From Helopsaltes ochotensis (lineage: Eukaryota; Chordata; Aves; Passeriformes; Locustellidae), in contig VXBM01000057.1 of NCBI GenBank assembly GCA_013400155.1, positions 787,306-851,305 on the forward strand: a DNA stretch of 64,000 nt, read 5' to 3'. The stretch's first letter is position 1. Each line of letters starts with the position of its first letter. Below, in pieces: positions 26,301-38,578 of the stretch. The translations under genes were made by a program, and so were the position numbers. The notes below the pieces were generated by a model that made no database searches, was not told the origin of the DNA, and worked only from the letters and a program-made list of their open reading frames with translations.

Positions 26301-29300
26301 CAGCTCAGATTGAGGAGCTGGTCTGGGTTAAAAGTTCCAAAAAGATAGCTTAATTCAAACCAACCACATGCAGGATTACTGGAAGTCCAGATGAACACAA
26401 ATACCTGTACATGGCATATGACATGCAGCAGTTCTGAAAGTTGTGAAACCATTAGCAGTGTCAAAGGTTTCTAAAAAGCATTCATATATAGGGTATTTTT
26501 CTTTTAAAATGTCCCCATTTGTGTAGATAAATGATGACATAGTTGAGACAGAATGAGATTGAAAGACATAAGTTACTGAACTGAAAAGCGTGGTGCTGTC
26601 AAACTAATACCTGCTTGAAACAAAACCTATCCAATGACAGAACTGAGAAGCATAATAAATTTAATTCCAAGAATAGGCTAAGGGTTGACCTGATCTAATT
26701 GTAAGTGGGGGAAAATTTAATCATGGAAAGTTCTTTAATCTAGCTTTAAAAGAATATAAGACAAGATTATTCTTGGTATCCGAAAGTAGACAAATTCCAC
26801 TTAGCTGTAAAGACATATTTAAACAGCCAGAACCAGCCACTGGGACCACTTGTCATCAGGCATGCTGGTTATTCTATCACAAAGTCTCTGAATCAAGATT
26901 GTATGTCTCTGTAGATGATGTTGATGTTGAGGAACTGCCCAGATATGTACAGGATCAACTAGGTGAATTTTAGATTTTAATGCAGTTAGGTCTAAAACAT
27001 GAGTAGTATGAGTCTGCCTGAAAATCCGTTGATACTCTTTGTGGTTCTTTAAGAGTTGTAGAAAACAAGCCAAGTGTTCAAAGGCAGCATCTGCTTTGCT
27101 GAAGCTGTTCACTGAGTGTTTGAGCTGCCTGTCCAGTACTTGTCTGCTCCCAATAAGCTTCAATTGAGACAAGTCATACATGGCTTTCATAAGGCAATTT
27201 CTTATACAGTATAGTAATCCCGCTATAAAAAATTACACATTTTTGCCAGAGGACATATGCTTTATCTACCAGAAAGTATAAACCACATACGAAGAACATG
27301 TAAAGGCTAATGGCAAATGCTGTGCAGTGCACAAATCTTAAACAGAAAAAGTGGTCAGTTAAATTTGTTCATAGTTTGATAATCTTTGGGTTGGTTAGAT
27401 GTGAGGAAAATGAGATTTTTTTAAAATCTCCTTTACTGTTTTGAATTTTAGTTCAAGCTTCATAGAGCAAGTTGCCAATGAGAACAAATACTATAAATTC
27501 ATCACATCATGGTTACAAAAGGGTGAAGAGAGCTGCTTGTCAATCAGTCAAGCCCAATATGTTTGCCTTGCTATCAAAGTTTGCCTGCACTACTACCATA
27601 CTCATTTTCAGTGTGGGTGCATTGAAGTCAAGCTGAGAATTCTGCTCTAACATCTGCTCATAAACAAGAGAGGAAAATCTGTTCTTCCAGTTTCTCCCAT
27701 ATTCTGGCTAGCTAAACATGGTTCTACTTTTAACAGATAAATCCATCATTTCATTCAGACTCTTCCATCATATTGGGAGAAACACTGTTCTATTTTCTCT
27801 ATCACATGTTCATTTAGTACCTTATTGCCTACTGAGGCCTTCTCAAAGGCACACACTGTTGTTCTCCAACTCCCTCCGATTTGCGTCATTGCAGGCTGTG
27901 TTCAAAAACTGATCGCCTGTTTCCTCTGCAACAGCTCTCAAACATCAACCTTGTTTTCCTACTACAGCTTACTGCCCCTTGGCTCTCAGCAAGGAAAAGC
28001 TGTATTGCCTTTTCTCTAAAGGGATCACACCAGCCTTTTTATCCTTCTGGGTTCTATCTTTCCACAAGGATGACCCAAGACAAATGATGTTTATCTCATC
28101 AGGAAAGGCAAAGAACTTAAAAAAATACATTTTACATTTACTGAATATTTATTTGAGTTTTCTTTACTCTGAAAAGGAACTATTAAATACTCTGGCTGAA
28201 TTAAGTGAGGTGTCTTTTGAAATCACTTTCTGAAACAACTCATTGTAGGAGCAAAAGTCCTTGATTATATTGTTAATTTTTAGGAAGCCCAAGTCATACT
28301 TAATCATCTGAAAAGCTACACTAGAATAGCTTGGGGAAAGTGTAGACAGCAAGCATCAAAGTAATCTGTGGTCTCAGATTAAAGTACCTGACTGAAGAAG
28401 CAATCCCTGGATCCTGGCAGATGCAGACTTCCCTTGGAGAGTTCCAGTGATGCACCTGTGAGGGCTGCAGCAAGGCTGGCTTAGACCACAGGTGCAGGCC
28501 TTGCCAGGGGGTAGCCTCTTGAAAAGGTTGTCCAGGCTTGAGAAAGAATGTCCTCCTACACAAAAGAACTGATACCTTTGACTGGCCTTGAAGACAGGTT
28601 TAAAACAGAGAAAGGAGTCACTAAATTCAAAGAGTAAAGCGTTCTTAATAGCACCACAATAAAGATTATACAGCAGTTCAACGGACTGATGCAAGGTTGT
28701 AGCGGGGGGCAAAAAACATCCCAATAGAGTCCACTGGAGGCAAAGAGCATTTAGAGACAGGACTTAAATCCAAGGTGTATCAAAGAGTTTAAACAGTGAG
28801 GAAGGAACATGAGAGAAAACTAGGGAGGAGAAAAAAAATTAGGAAATAATTTCAACTGTTTAACTATGAAAATTTCTCTTGTAGTAGAAGGAATTTACCT
28901 GCACAACTTTCATCCCAGAAGTGAACAGGGTTGGAAGAAAGCTATGCAAGCAAAGCAAATCAAAGAGAACAAAAATAACGGAATAACCCAAAAAGCTTTT
29001 CCACCTCTGACTGTTGTGATCTCACAAGCTGGAATATTTGCTAAACTTAGGAGATTTGTAGCTACTCTCACAAAATACTTGCACAAAACAGAGGACCAAC
29101 ACCTCCCCACCAAATCAGTGGTATGTTACTGTTAAGAAACAGTTTTCCATGCTCAGAAGGGGTTATAGTCTTCCCCTTTAAGGTGCATTTAAGTATGGGA
29201 CTATTTTTTCCTCCGTAATGATAGAAGAAGGAAGTGAAAGAGGTCAGAGTCCTGTAGATGTCTGTGCACTCCCTATGGTCTGGTTACTTGAAAGGACTCA

Positions 29301-32300
29301 GATTAACTGGGGTGGCTTTGTTGATTACACATAGAGAGGAAAATGACCCAATGTGGTAAGTGTTTCCAGGACAGCTGCTCCGTTGGTGAAACACTGCTGC
29401 ATTCCAGAAATAAACTCCTACAGTCAAATTAGCAGCTCAAGTCCTCTCTCACAGAAACGTGCCTTTACTAAAGTTGCAGCATTTCCCAGATGAATGGGAA
29501 ACCAGCAGCATAAATTCCTGCTTAGCTCTGCTTTTAAATAGAAAATGATACAAAAATATGTTTGTACAATATCAAATCATTCCTCACAGCCACATAATTG
29601 CTCCACATTATTGATGGACTAAAAAAAAAAAAAAGGAAAATTGGAATATTTCTAATATTTCTGGCAGGGTTGGAAAGCTAAATCTAGCATGATTCCCCAA
29701 CGCTTTACGCCTGTTACAAGTTTTCCAGGTCTGAGGGCTTATTAAGACCTCAGTGTAAAAGATTTTGTGTTGATTCCCATGCACATCAGTACCTACCACT
29801 GCAAAGTACTGAAAAATGCAAAAAAATTACAATCTACATGTGAAGCAGGGTAGAAAGTACTGTTGCCCCTTCCCTGGCCTCTTCTAGCTCCCGAAAAGTA
29901 ATGCATAGCTATCTCACCATAGAGGTGAATTCTGGCCCATGGAAGTAAATGTGCTCAGAAGCCCCAAGGCATTTCACATTTCACTAAAGACATACAGCAG
30001 CAAAACTACATGACACTACATGAGCTTCCAAGTTTACACAGGTTTACAATTACAAATTTACAGATGGTAGCATAGGTAAAGACCCAAGAAATCCTGGGGG
30101 GGAAAAAAAAACAAAACACCAAGCCACAGTTCTCAGCAGATAAGAGGGCACATCTTCACTACTATGGGCTCACAGGATAGGTGCTGTACAAGAAGCATGC
30201 TCCACCATATAACCACTGAGTGCAAGGTGTTTGCGGTCCTTCCTCTTTCTCACAGTCTACTCTTATCTCATCTTCTTCTTGTCCAATTTCTTCCTCTGGA
30301 AGAAAAAAACCTGGGAAGGTGTTTCCCATGTGCTGCACTGAGAAAGAAGGTATAGAGGGCATATCACTCCTTCTCAATCACAGATGGGAAAGTCGAAGCC
30401 AGAAGCCATTGACAAAGTCACAAGGAACAAGTACCAGCAAGACAAAGGCCCTGCTGCTGGCTGTTCTAATGTAGTGACCGCTTGCTTCAAGAAACCTTCA
30501 CCAGCTGATGATACAGCACTGCAAGGCTCCTCTGCCTCCACAGACCATCAAACCAAAACACATCAGGTGACTAAACGTTCTGCAGAGCTCAGCCTTACAG
30601 AGCAAAGGATGTGATACATTGAAACAAACTCCCTGGTGCTGCATAATGTGTTCTTAAACATGAATACCTCAAAGGGTCCTCTAACCCACTGCCTCTTTCC
30701 CTTTGGACCTCACTTCTGCCCTGAAAATGTTACCTCAATAACCATGCAGTCACTGGGAAGGAACACAGTACCATACAGAATGAGTAAAGTCAGGAAAAAT
30801 CATTTCTGCTTATCTCAGTCTTGCTCCATGGCTGCAATCTTCTCTTCACTGCTACTTTCAAATTGGCATAGCTTTTCTATACTAGGGACTTCAGCAGCTT
30901 TAGAAAGGCTACCTATAGCAGGAGAAAAACATTCAGGGTAAACAAGACTGGATATCCCAAAATACAGATTTCTACATATCTGTAAAAAAGTATCATGTAA
31001 ACAACTAACTGCAAAAAGTGACAACACTGAACCCAGTTTCAAGAAAAGTTATAACCAGAGCTACACCAGGTTAAGATGTGACTTAGTCCCATATTCCACC
31101 TGTGATACCAAACACTAACGTGTACTCAGGGAAAGACTGGAAGAGTTTTCCCCTGTTCTTAACTTTGTTGGACCTTTGCAGACCACAGAATCAGAGTGTT
31201 GGCATCCTGTGGCTCAGACAGTTCCCTCTAGACCCTAACATGTACTTGCCACTAATGAGTCCACATGTCCAGTAAATGCCTTTATGGGCATATGTTTTTG
31301 AATCCATCCATAACTTTGTCACTGAATGACCCAGAAAAAAACCCCAGGATAATGTTATGTGATATGGTATTTCATTCGTTTTATTTAAAGCACTTCTTTT
31401 TAAAGAGAAAGATTACTACCTCACTGAAAAAAGTAAGGAACAGATGTGTGTATGTAAAGATACTGAGAACATGTAGCAAGCTCTCTTCTTAGCTAAGAAA
31501 GTGGAGGTGCTAATTTTGCAAAGTAAAGAATTAGACAAGTGTTACACAGGAAAATATAGGCCTATGCTCTTTTTTGTGAAGTCCGTATCAAGCGAAGCCA
31601 CCTGTACTCCCAAGAAGCCACACTTTCAGCAATACATTACCACAAATCCCTATCTCAGTTGCCCTCATCTTTCCTGTAGCCACAGACTTCATGACTGACT
31701 CTACCTCTAGGAGTCTTTTTGAATAAAATTGGCAGCTTTTTCAGACAGAAGCTGTCTCATGGCTATATGCAGCAGCCCGAGCTGTAGGGAATGTGTCGTG
31801 ATACAAACAAGAGCAAAACAGAAGCAACATCCAAAGCTGCCAGTAGAACTCATCACTATAGTCTGAGAGCTAGTTAAGAAGTAGAACAGTCACAGCATGA
31901 GATTTATTAAGTAGTAGATCATAATTTTACATTACATAACACATGTTGCATACTATATTAAATTCATTATTGTGAGCCTCGAATGTTCAGCTACTGATCA
32001 AGTCCCAAAATAAACATAATTATATATTCTATTATTCATTGGTGGTTATTAATATCACCTCTTTTTTTTTTTTAAGAATATAACTGGTATTGCTTTTTAG
32101 TTGTTCCCTGAAACCCTGTGGTATAGACACATTTCTTAAAAAAAACACCTGCAATTTTTCTCATCATCTCGTTTCACATGGTTGAGATGTAAAGTCAAAC
32201 ATGAAATGCTGCAATAAAGTTGTTGGCAACATCAAAGAGGATGAAGTATAGAAATGATATGCAGGGTAATTAAATGGCTTTGTACTTTATTTGCATATCT

Positions 32301-33193
32301 ATATATAAGCTGGCCTGACTCAACAAAGAAGCATTTCACAATAGCCTTTTGGCCTCCTAACTTTGTCAAGATTTTGCAACATGCTCCAAATGGTCCCAAG
32401 ATTTCTTGGTCTTCTGACCTTGCTATGGGAAGCTGCAGAAATCTGCCTGAGATTCCTCAAACCACAACACATCCAAAAAGAGAAATGTTGGAAAGCATGT
32501 TGAAGTACAAAGCAGAGACAAAAGGAGATAGGGAGCATTGTGAGCAATCTGCTCATTTATTTCTACAGGTGAGAGCCCTAAACTTGTAGTTATCAGCAGT
32601 GGTCCAGCTAATAGTGTGAGCCAGTCCCAGTTCATCAGGCGCTTGCAACTGATGCCTCGGGGGCAACAGTGCAAGGGCTTCCCTAGCTCGCTGTGCTGCA
32701 AGGACAACTGAGAGCCCAGGCACCGTCAGGGCCTCCACTTCTCACAGGCTCGTGATTGCAGAAGCACCCAACAGATGCTCAGAGCTGACACTCTGCAGTG
32801 CTGTGCTCCTTAAACAAGTTTTGTGCACCCACAGGGGTGGTGTAGCTGAGTGACAAAAAGCACTGCTCCTCCAGCAGCCCCTGCAGCAGTGAGTGTTTCT
32901 CCTTCTGCCACCCTGAGGCCAGAAAAAAATACCTGACTTCTCAGGGCAGGTTTGGTGCTTCAGTGCAAAGGAAATGGGATGCTTCATCATTCACTTCCCA
33001 TCAGCCCACACAAATGGCCTTGCTCCTGGCTAGGAGTTAGCATTGGGACCACAGGATAAAAAGCATTTCGACCACTCTGGTTCAACTCACAAACAAGATC
33101 AACTGAGTGGCGACTGCCAATTGACCAGAATGGTGAAGGGAAGGAAAGGGATGGGAGAGATGGATCTCCTGTGACATGACAGCCTGAGGCTTT
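23331..33193. other. Long unique non-coding stretch, no gene supported
   Basis: About 9.9 kb without a recognised repeat family, exon or RNA gene. It is AT-rich at 23.3-24.6 kb, including CATTAACTAATTAATTGCAT near 24200. A minus-strand frame of 123 codons at 26819-27190 looks protein-like but matches no family I know (see findings). Short poly-A runs occur near 29620 and 30103. Confidence 0.5.
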
Positions 33194-33275
33194 GTAGAAT
33201 CACAGAACAGTTTGTGTTGGAAGAGGTCTTAAAGATCATCTAGTCCAATTGATGCTTCAGACCAAGACACTGCCA
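33194..33275 (-). mobile_element. CR1 LINE 3'-end fragment (short)
   Basis: TAGAATCACAGAACAGTTTG is followed by TGTTGGAAGAGGTCTTAAAG and ATCATCTAGTCCAA, the reverse complement of the last part of CR1. Only about 80 bases remain, so this is an extreme 5' truncation. It is diverged from the tail at 11031 and therefore a separate insertion. Confidence 0.88.
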
Positions 33276-36200
33276 GCAAAGACTCAGTATGGCAATTCAT
33301 AAGCTACCATTTGCAGCCAATCTCCATTAAGCACTATAAAATACAAACACGTTCTGAGCTACCTCTGCTCAGTCACATCACCCTGGGAGCAGACAGACAA
33401 GTGGCAAACTCAACATGTCCAGCATGGGTTTTTTTCTGGAATGAGTTAGCAACAGTGCAGCTCTTCCTTTGCACTACCCTAGGTAAACAGAGGTTGTTGC
33501 TGGTACAAAGTGCCTCAAAGTGGCAGGAACAGCATTATCACTTCAGTGCTGTTTCCTGAAGGATCAATAAGCCAAGACAATCAATTCTTCTGGCTAGTCC
33601 TTATTCCCCAGGAGAAGCTGTGACTCTCATCCCCCGTCATTTAACTCTTCACAAACATAGCAGCAGCCCCATTAAATCTGTCCTCCTTAAACACACATTT
33701 CCCAAACCCATGTGCCAGGAGAGATTACAGAGCTAGAACTGCTGTATCCAGGTCAACATGGTATTACCAAGAGGTATGGCCCATCACTTCAGCAGAGAAG
33801 TAGCATGTCTATATATGCTTGGAGCACAAGGAGGCATCCTCACATCTGATTTCTTTGTACAGGAGAGAGCCCAAAGAAACTGTAGCTCTCTATCCCCAGC
33901 AACTTCTCTGTGCAGGGAGTATAAGGCAGTCCTAGGCCACCAGCTGACACTAAAAGAAAGGGCTGCATAGGCAGTAGATGGCACAAACAGTCATTACAGA
34001 GAGTCACAAGAGTAGAGCCTATTTAGAGACACACAAAAGTGAGGTTCAATCCTACGTATCAAAAAGAGAGTAAGACAGATGGGAGGAAAGCTCAGGAAGA
34101 ATGGAAGAATCACGTGATTGTCTGCAATGTGGAAAAGGGGATAGAGATTACGGGGGGCAAAACAGCACCGTACGCAAAGCCTGCAGTAACACAAAGCATT
34201 TTGCTGGGATCATGCAATTCTCCATAGACTATCAAAAATGGGGAAGCAGGAACCCAGTTAAGAGATGGGCAAAACACATTGCATCACTGAAGAGGCTCAT
34301 CTTGAACTGAACAGGAAGCCTGTTAGAGCTAAAATTGAAGAACAGCAGTGATACAAACACCTTGGTCTAAAGATTGGCATGAACATGCTTAAAGCTATGC
34401 ACAGCAGTTTCCACCTAAAAAGCAATGGGACTTGAGATAGGCTCCTTGAATGTCTTTCTGAGCGTTAGAGAGGATGCTGATGCAAGAAATCTCTTCCTAG
34501 CCAATGTTGCACTCAGAAAATCCTTGTCTCCCTCTCCCACGCAAAGATAGCATTTACCAATATATATAACTTGAGTGTTGCCACACTCTCAGCACTACTG
34601 ACTGTAGATCAAAAAAAGTATGACTGAAAATCCTATTCACATGAGCTCTTCACCAATCTACTTGAGTTCACATCATCAACAGGGAAAGGTTGAAACCCCC
34701 TATACCAGGCCATGGGGACATGATGCAACAGGAAAGAATTTCTTATTTAAAGGGAAGAAGTAGAAAAATCTGCCAGTGAAAATAACTGCAATTTTAAAAA
34801 GCCCAGGAAACCTGGGGGGAAGGGAAAAAGAGGTCTAAGGATGAATAAAAAAGCAAACAAAAAGAAAGGCAAGCCTGGTGGCAGACATACTCTCTTCTTA
34901 TCCAGCAAGTTACCCACTAGGTCCTGTGAGCTTTAGGGGGATGCCAATTAAATGCCTGTTTTAGTACACAGCTACCAGTCATTTGTTCAGGCCTACTACA
35001 AAGAGGTGATCACAGCAGACTGGAGGAAGAACTTGTGGAGTATATTTCCTGCTGATCCAGCAAATACAATTATGAAGAGAAAGGGAATCCATTCTGAGAG
35101 CAGTGTGAAACTCTTGTGAGCAGGATCATTCGCATCTCACATGGATGAGGGACAGGAAAGGGCAGCAACTCCTTAATGAATAAAAATAGCCACTTATGCT
35201 TCCTTCTTGTATATGCTGGCAATATGCTCTCCAGTATCCAAACAGCAAGATTCAGTTGCAAGATTCATCCCTCCAAAAAAAGTGAATTTCCCCTAAAGGT
35301 GAAGCACTTTTTCTAGAAATTTTCAAGAGTGCTGAAACTTTAAAACTGTTGCTACTTTGAAGACATCATGTCAACTAAACTATGTGCTTTCAAGTTTTAG
35401 AGCTGCAGTATTTTATTCCTTGAAATTCCTATACTACTATATTTTTTAAAGCATGCAAGAACACAGTAGCTTTCTTGGGAAAGTTGAAGAACAGTTTTCA
35501 GTCTCCCAGTTCTTCATAAACTGTATATATGCCACGCAAAGCTTCACTGAAATGCAGCCACCTTCAGGGTAAACAGAAGCAAGTCATTCATAAGATTCAG
35601 CACAGCACTGGAAAGGACAAAAAGAGGGGAAAATGTATATTTTACCTGAGAGGTCAGCAGGGGAAATCTAAGTACAAACTGCTAATCTAAGTATAAACTG
35701 GCCACAGTAGAACAGTGCAGGAGAGGAAAAGGTTGAGGCAAAAAGAAAGAAAACTGCAATGGGAAAGAGAAGGCAGGAAAAAAAAATGTTACACAGTGCA
35801 GTAGATTCCAGTGATTAGAGGGAAAGAACAGAATTATTATGTATTTCAAATGCATTTAATAAAGTACACTGCAGGTGATGGTGCTTTCCTCAGCAGGTCC
35901 AGGCACAGAGCACAGAGAGAAAGGGGCCTCAGGCATTCACATCAGGTCGCAGTTTTAAATAATTTTAAAACTAGGGCAAGATGCCAAATCTTACCTCAAG
36001 GTGCTACATCCAGATAGACATGTCAGCAAAAATGCCAAGTTTGGTGCATAGAGGATGACCATTGATACACGTGGCTCCAGATGAAACAGTGACTTATGTT
36101 TTTAGTCAGAGTTTACCACTTTTGAATGATAAACCTGGAGCTTCATCTCACTGAGGGTCACCAAGTCTAAACCCAGAGCTAGTGTATAGGAAGACACCAC

Positions 36201-36504
36201 TGAATGTTCCACAATAAGTAAGTTAATCTTCTATTTGCTTGTTACGCCAAAATCAGAAAACCTTATTGGTGGCTAGCACAAAATGTATTACAAAAACTGC
36301 AACCAAACAAATCAAAACCCCTACCAAACAACAAAAAATAAAGTGAAGGGAAGGCAATTCTTGTTCCCAGCACAAACCTTCTTGTTTTCAACTATGCACC
36401 TATGTCACTGATTCGCAGTTTTTCCCATGGGCCAATCAGCCACCTGGGATTTATAGAAGATTGTTCTTTGTAGATCTTGGAGTTATTTTGATGGCAGTCA
36501 CATA
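33276..36504. other. Unique non-coding sequence, no gene seen
   Basis: No coding gene, RNA gene or large repeat was recognised. A 19-base tandem duplication (AATCTAAGTA, C or T, AAACTG type) sits at 35665-35702. B-box-like GGTTCAATCC near 34044 has no A-box or cloverleaf around it and is not a tRNA gene. Confidence 0.5.
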
Positions 36505-36562
36505 TCATTTTACAAACAGGGAAACTGAGGAACACAGAGATACAACTTGGCCACGTGTCAGA
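36505..36562 (-). mobile_element. MIR-type SINE remnant
   Basis: ATTTTACAAACAGGGAAACT plus GAGGAACACAGAG and ACTTGGCCACGTGTCA matches, in reverse complement, the well-known MIR segment of the form 'tgaccttgggcaagt…cctctgtgcctcagtttcc…tgtaaaatg'. MIR elements are ancient amniote SINEs present in low numbers in birds. The ends are approximate. The phrase is short, so a profile search is needed for certainty. Confidence 0.55.
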
Positions 36563-37140
36563 AAACAAGAGGTTTCTGTCCTCATTCCTTTCCAGGACCT
36601 TTTTTCGGAAGAGAGGTAGCATCACGGCACAGTCTTGATTTTGTGCAGTTCACCTCCTGCAGACAAATTTTCCAAGTCCCAGCTCAGAGCCTAAAATCTT
36701 ACTGCTGGCTAGTTCACAACACACCAGGCCTTAGCAACACAGAGGTTCTGGGCTTGCTGCAAGCAGGCAGGCCTACTCTTTTCCAGCAACAGAAAGGTCT
36801 ACTCAAGCTGCCCACGCATGTATGATGAACTCATCACAAAAGCAATCAAGCATTAATTTGGTCAATCATTTCTGTCACAGCAAATATAGTTCTTCAACTA
36901 GACTATTTGATGCAAGACTCCAGCGAAACTGAAGGACAGAAAAAATGCTTCAAAAGGTACCAGTCTACAGAAGAGAAGTAGGACAATTTAGATATTGACC
37001 CATCCATACCTTTTTTCTTTCTTTTCTAAAGAGAAGGTGACCCAAGAGTTAAGTAGAAACAAAAATAAAAATAATTTTAAAATTAAATTGTGTCTTCCAG
37101 GCATTAATAATAAAAAGGCAACCCACCCTCCAGTCCTTCT
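36563..37140. other. Unique non-coding sequence
   Basis: Nothing recognisable beyond AT-rich sequence (AAAATAAAAATAATTTTAAA near 37062). Confidence 0.5.
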
Positions 37141-37580
37141 CATTTAGAAGAGTATTTATTTGGAGTTTCTGTTAGGCGGCTGCATGCACTGCGTGCATCC
37201 TGCTTCACTGAAGAAGAGCCTTTTTGAAGCATCACTTGACTTTGTTTTAAATATCTTGCTACTGTTTCCATTTTAGCTCGTGAGATGATTATTTTCTCTC
37301 AAACTGAAGTTATACAGCAGTTGAAAATGCTGATGGCTTAACTGGTTTCCTTTTTTTTTTTTTTTTCCCTCTCCACAGCAGCCCTGAGGGGTTTTAACTC
37401 TTTCTTGCAGCACTGAAATCCTGCTTTTGGAGTTCAATGTTTAACTCGCGCTGGGAGACTCATAAATATTCGGAGTCACTCTCTCCCTCTCTGTTTGATT
37501 AGGAAATGAGCCTTTAACTCAATGTAATCCCCAAGCCATTAACAAAAAAGCCCTCAACAGCTCCACTATTAGAATTTCAC
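37141..37580. promoter_or_regulatory. Candidate conserved non-coding element (enhancer-like)
   Basis: Unique sequence with a hairpin ATGCAC-TGC-GTGCAT near 37183-37197 and the octamer TTTAACTC three times (37393-37400, 37440-37447 and 37513-37520). It also has TTTGATTAGG near 37495, a bicoid/OTX-type TAATCC at 37525-37530 and GCCATTAAC near 37535. A 16-base T tract (37351-37366) followed by CCCTCTCCACAG also resembles a splice acceptor. I infer a regulatory element; an exon of a non-coding transcript is the alternative. Confidence 0.38.
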
Positions 37581-38558
37581 TCCTAGCCCACAGAGGATTG
37601 AATTAGATTAACATAACTACCCACAATCTGAGTTTATTTTCTGTGCCAGATAGAAATGTGTCTTCAGGAAAGGAAAAGAAGAGAGCTGGAGAGCAAGCAC
37701 AGCATAATGAAATGTAAAAATAGATGAGAAATAGATGGACAGATGTACAGGTAAAGCGATAAAAAAGGTAAGAGAGGGATAGCTGCACAGCCTTTAATAA
37801 CTGGCTGCTGGCTTTGGGGGGTTTATGCAGAAGGCCCTCCAAAACACAGAATTGTTTCAGGAAGAGTATTTTTATCCTGCTTGTGTTTACCTCATATTCT
37901 CAGGGATTTACAGTGAGACACCTGAGCATGCTGTACTCCAGACACCTGTGCAGCAGATTTGGCACAGATTTTATTTATAATTCCCAAGAGATGTCATACT
38001 CAGCAATGAAAGGAGAGGCGTGGAAAAGAGAATCTGCATGTCAATCATTACTTTGCACTCAAAGAAACAAATAAACTGGGATGAAACAAAAGACGTTTGT
38101 TGGGTTTTTTAAGTAATGAAAAAAATCATGCAACAGCATATGTACAGTAAGACAGTTCGGAGATTGATAGGTGCTTAGTCCACAAAATGTGAATCATTAG
38201 TGAAGCAGAAACTAAATAACAAACACTTTCTACTACATAATGCAATGGTCTTCCCTTTAATTCACAGGTAACTCCTTCCCTCCAAATAAAAACAGTCCTA
38301 TAAAGCATTGATCATTATGCACGTGACAGTAGGTGCTTGGTTATTTTTTTTTCCAAAGCAGTAATAAAAAGATATGGCAGGTAACAGGGCAAAATACTCA
38401 CATGTGTTTGAAAGAGCAGGACAAAGTCCAGCAATTATGTGGACACAACTATAGAATAGTCCAAACAAATTCTTAAGACTGAATCTTTTATAGCTTTATA
38501 CTTGGAAGTCTTCTTTGAGAATGCTCAGATTTCTGCAAAAACGTATGGTAAATGAGGC
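37581..38558. other. Unique non-coding sequence
   Basis: AT-leaning sequence with no recognised gene or repeat. Confidence 0.5.
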
Positions 38559-38578
38559 GGGGGGGAGGGAGGGGGGGG
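38559..38578 (+). repeat. G-rich tract with G-quadruplex potential
   Basis: Seven G, A, three G, A, eight G in 20 bases. The long runs can be split so that four G triplets with one- or two-base loops form. It stands isolated in an AT-rich region. Confidence 0.8.

Noticed and set aside
34040..34056. B-box-like GGTTCAATCC as part of a tRNA gene or tRNA-derived SINE
   Set aside because: No A-box at the right distance and no cloverleaf arms could be found.
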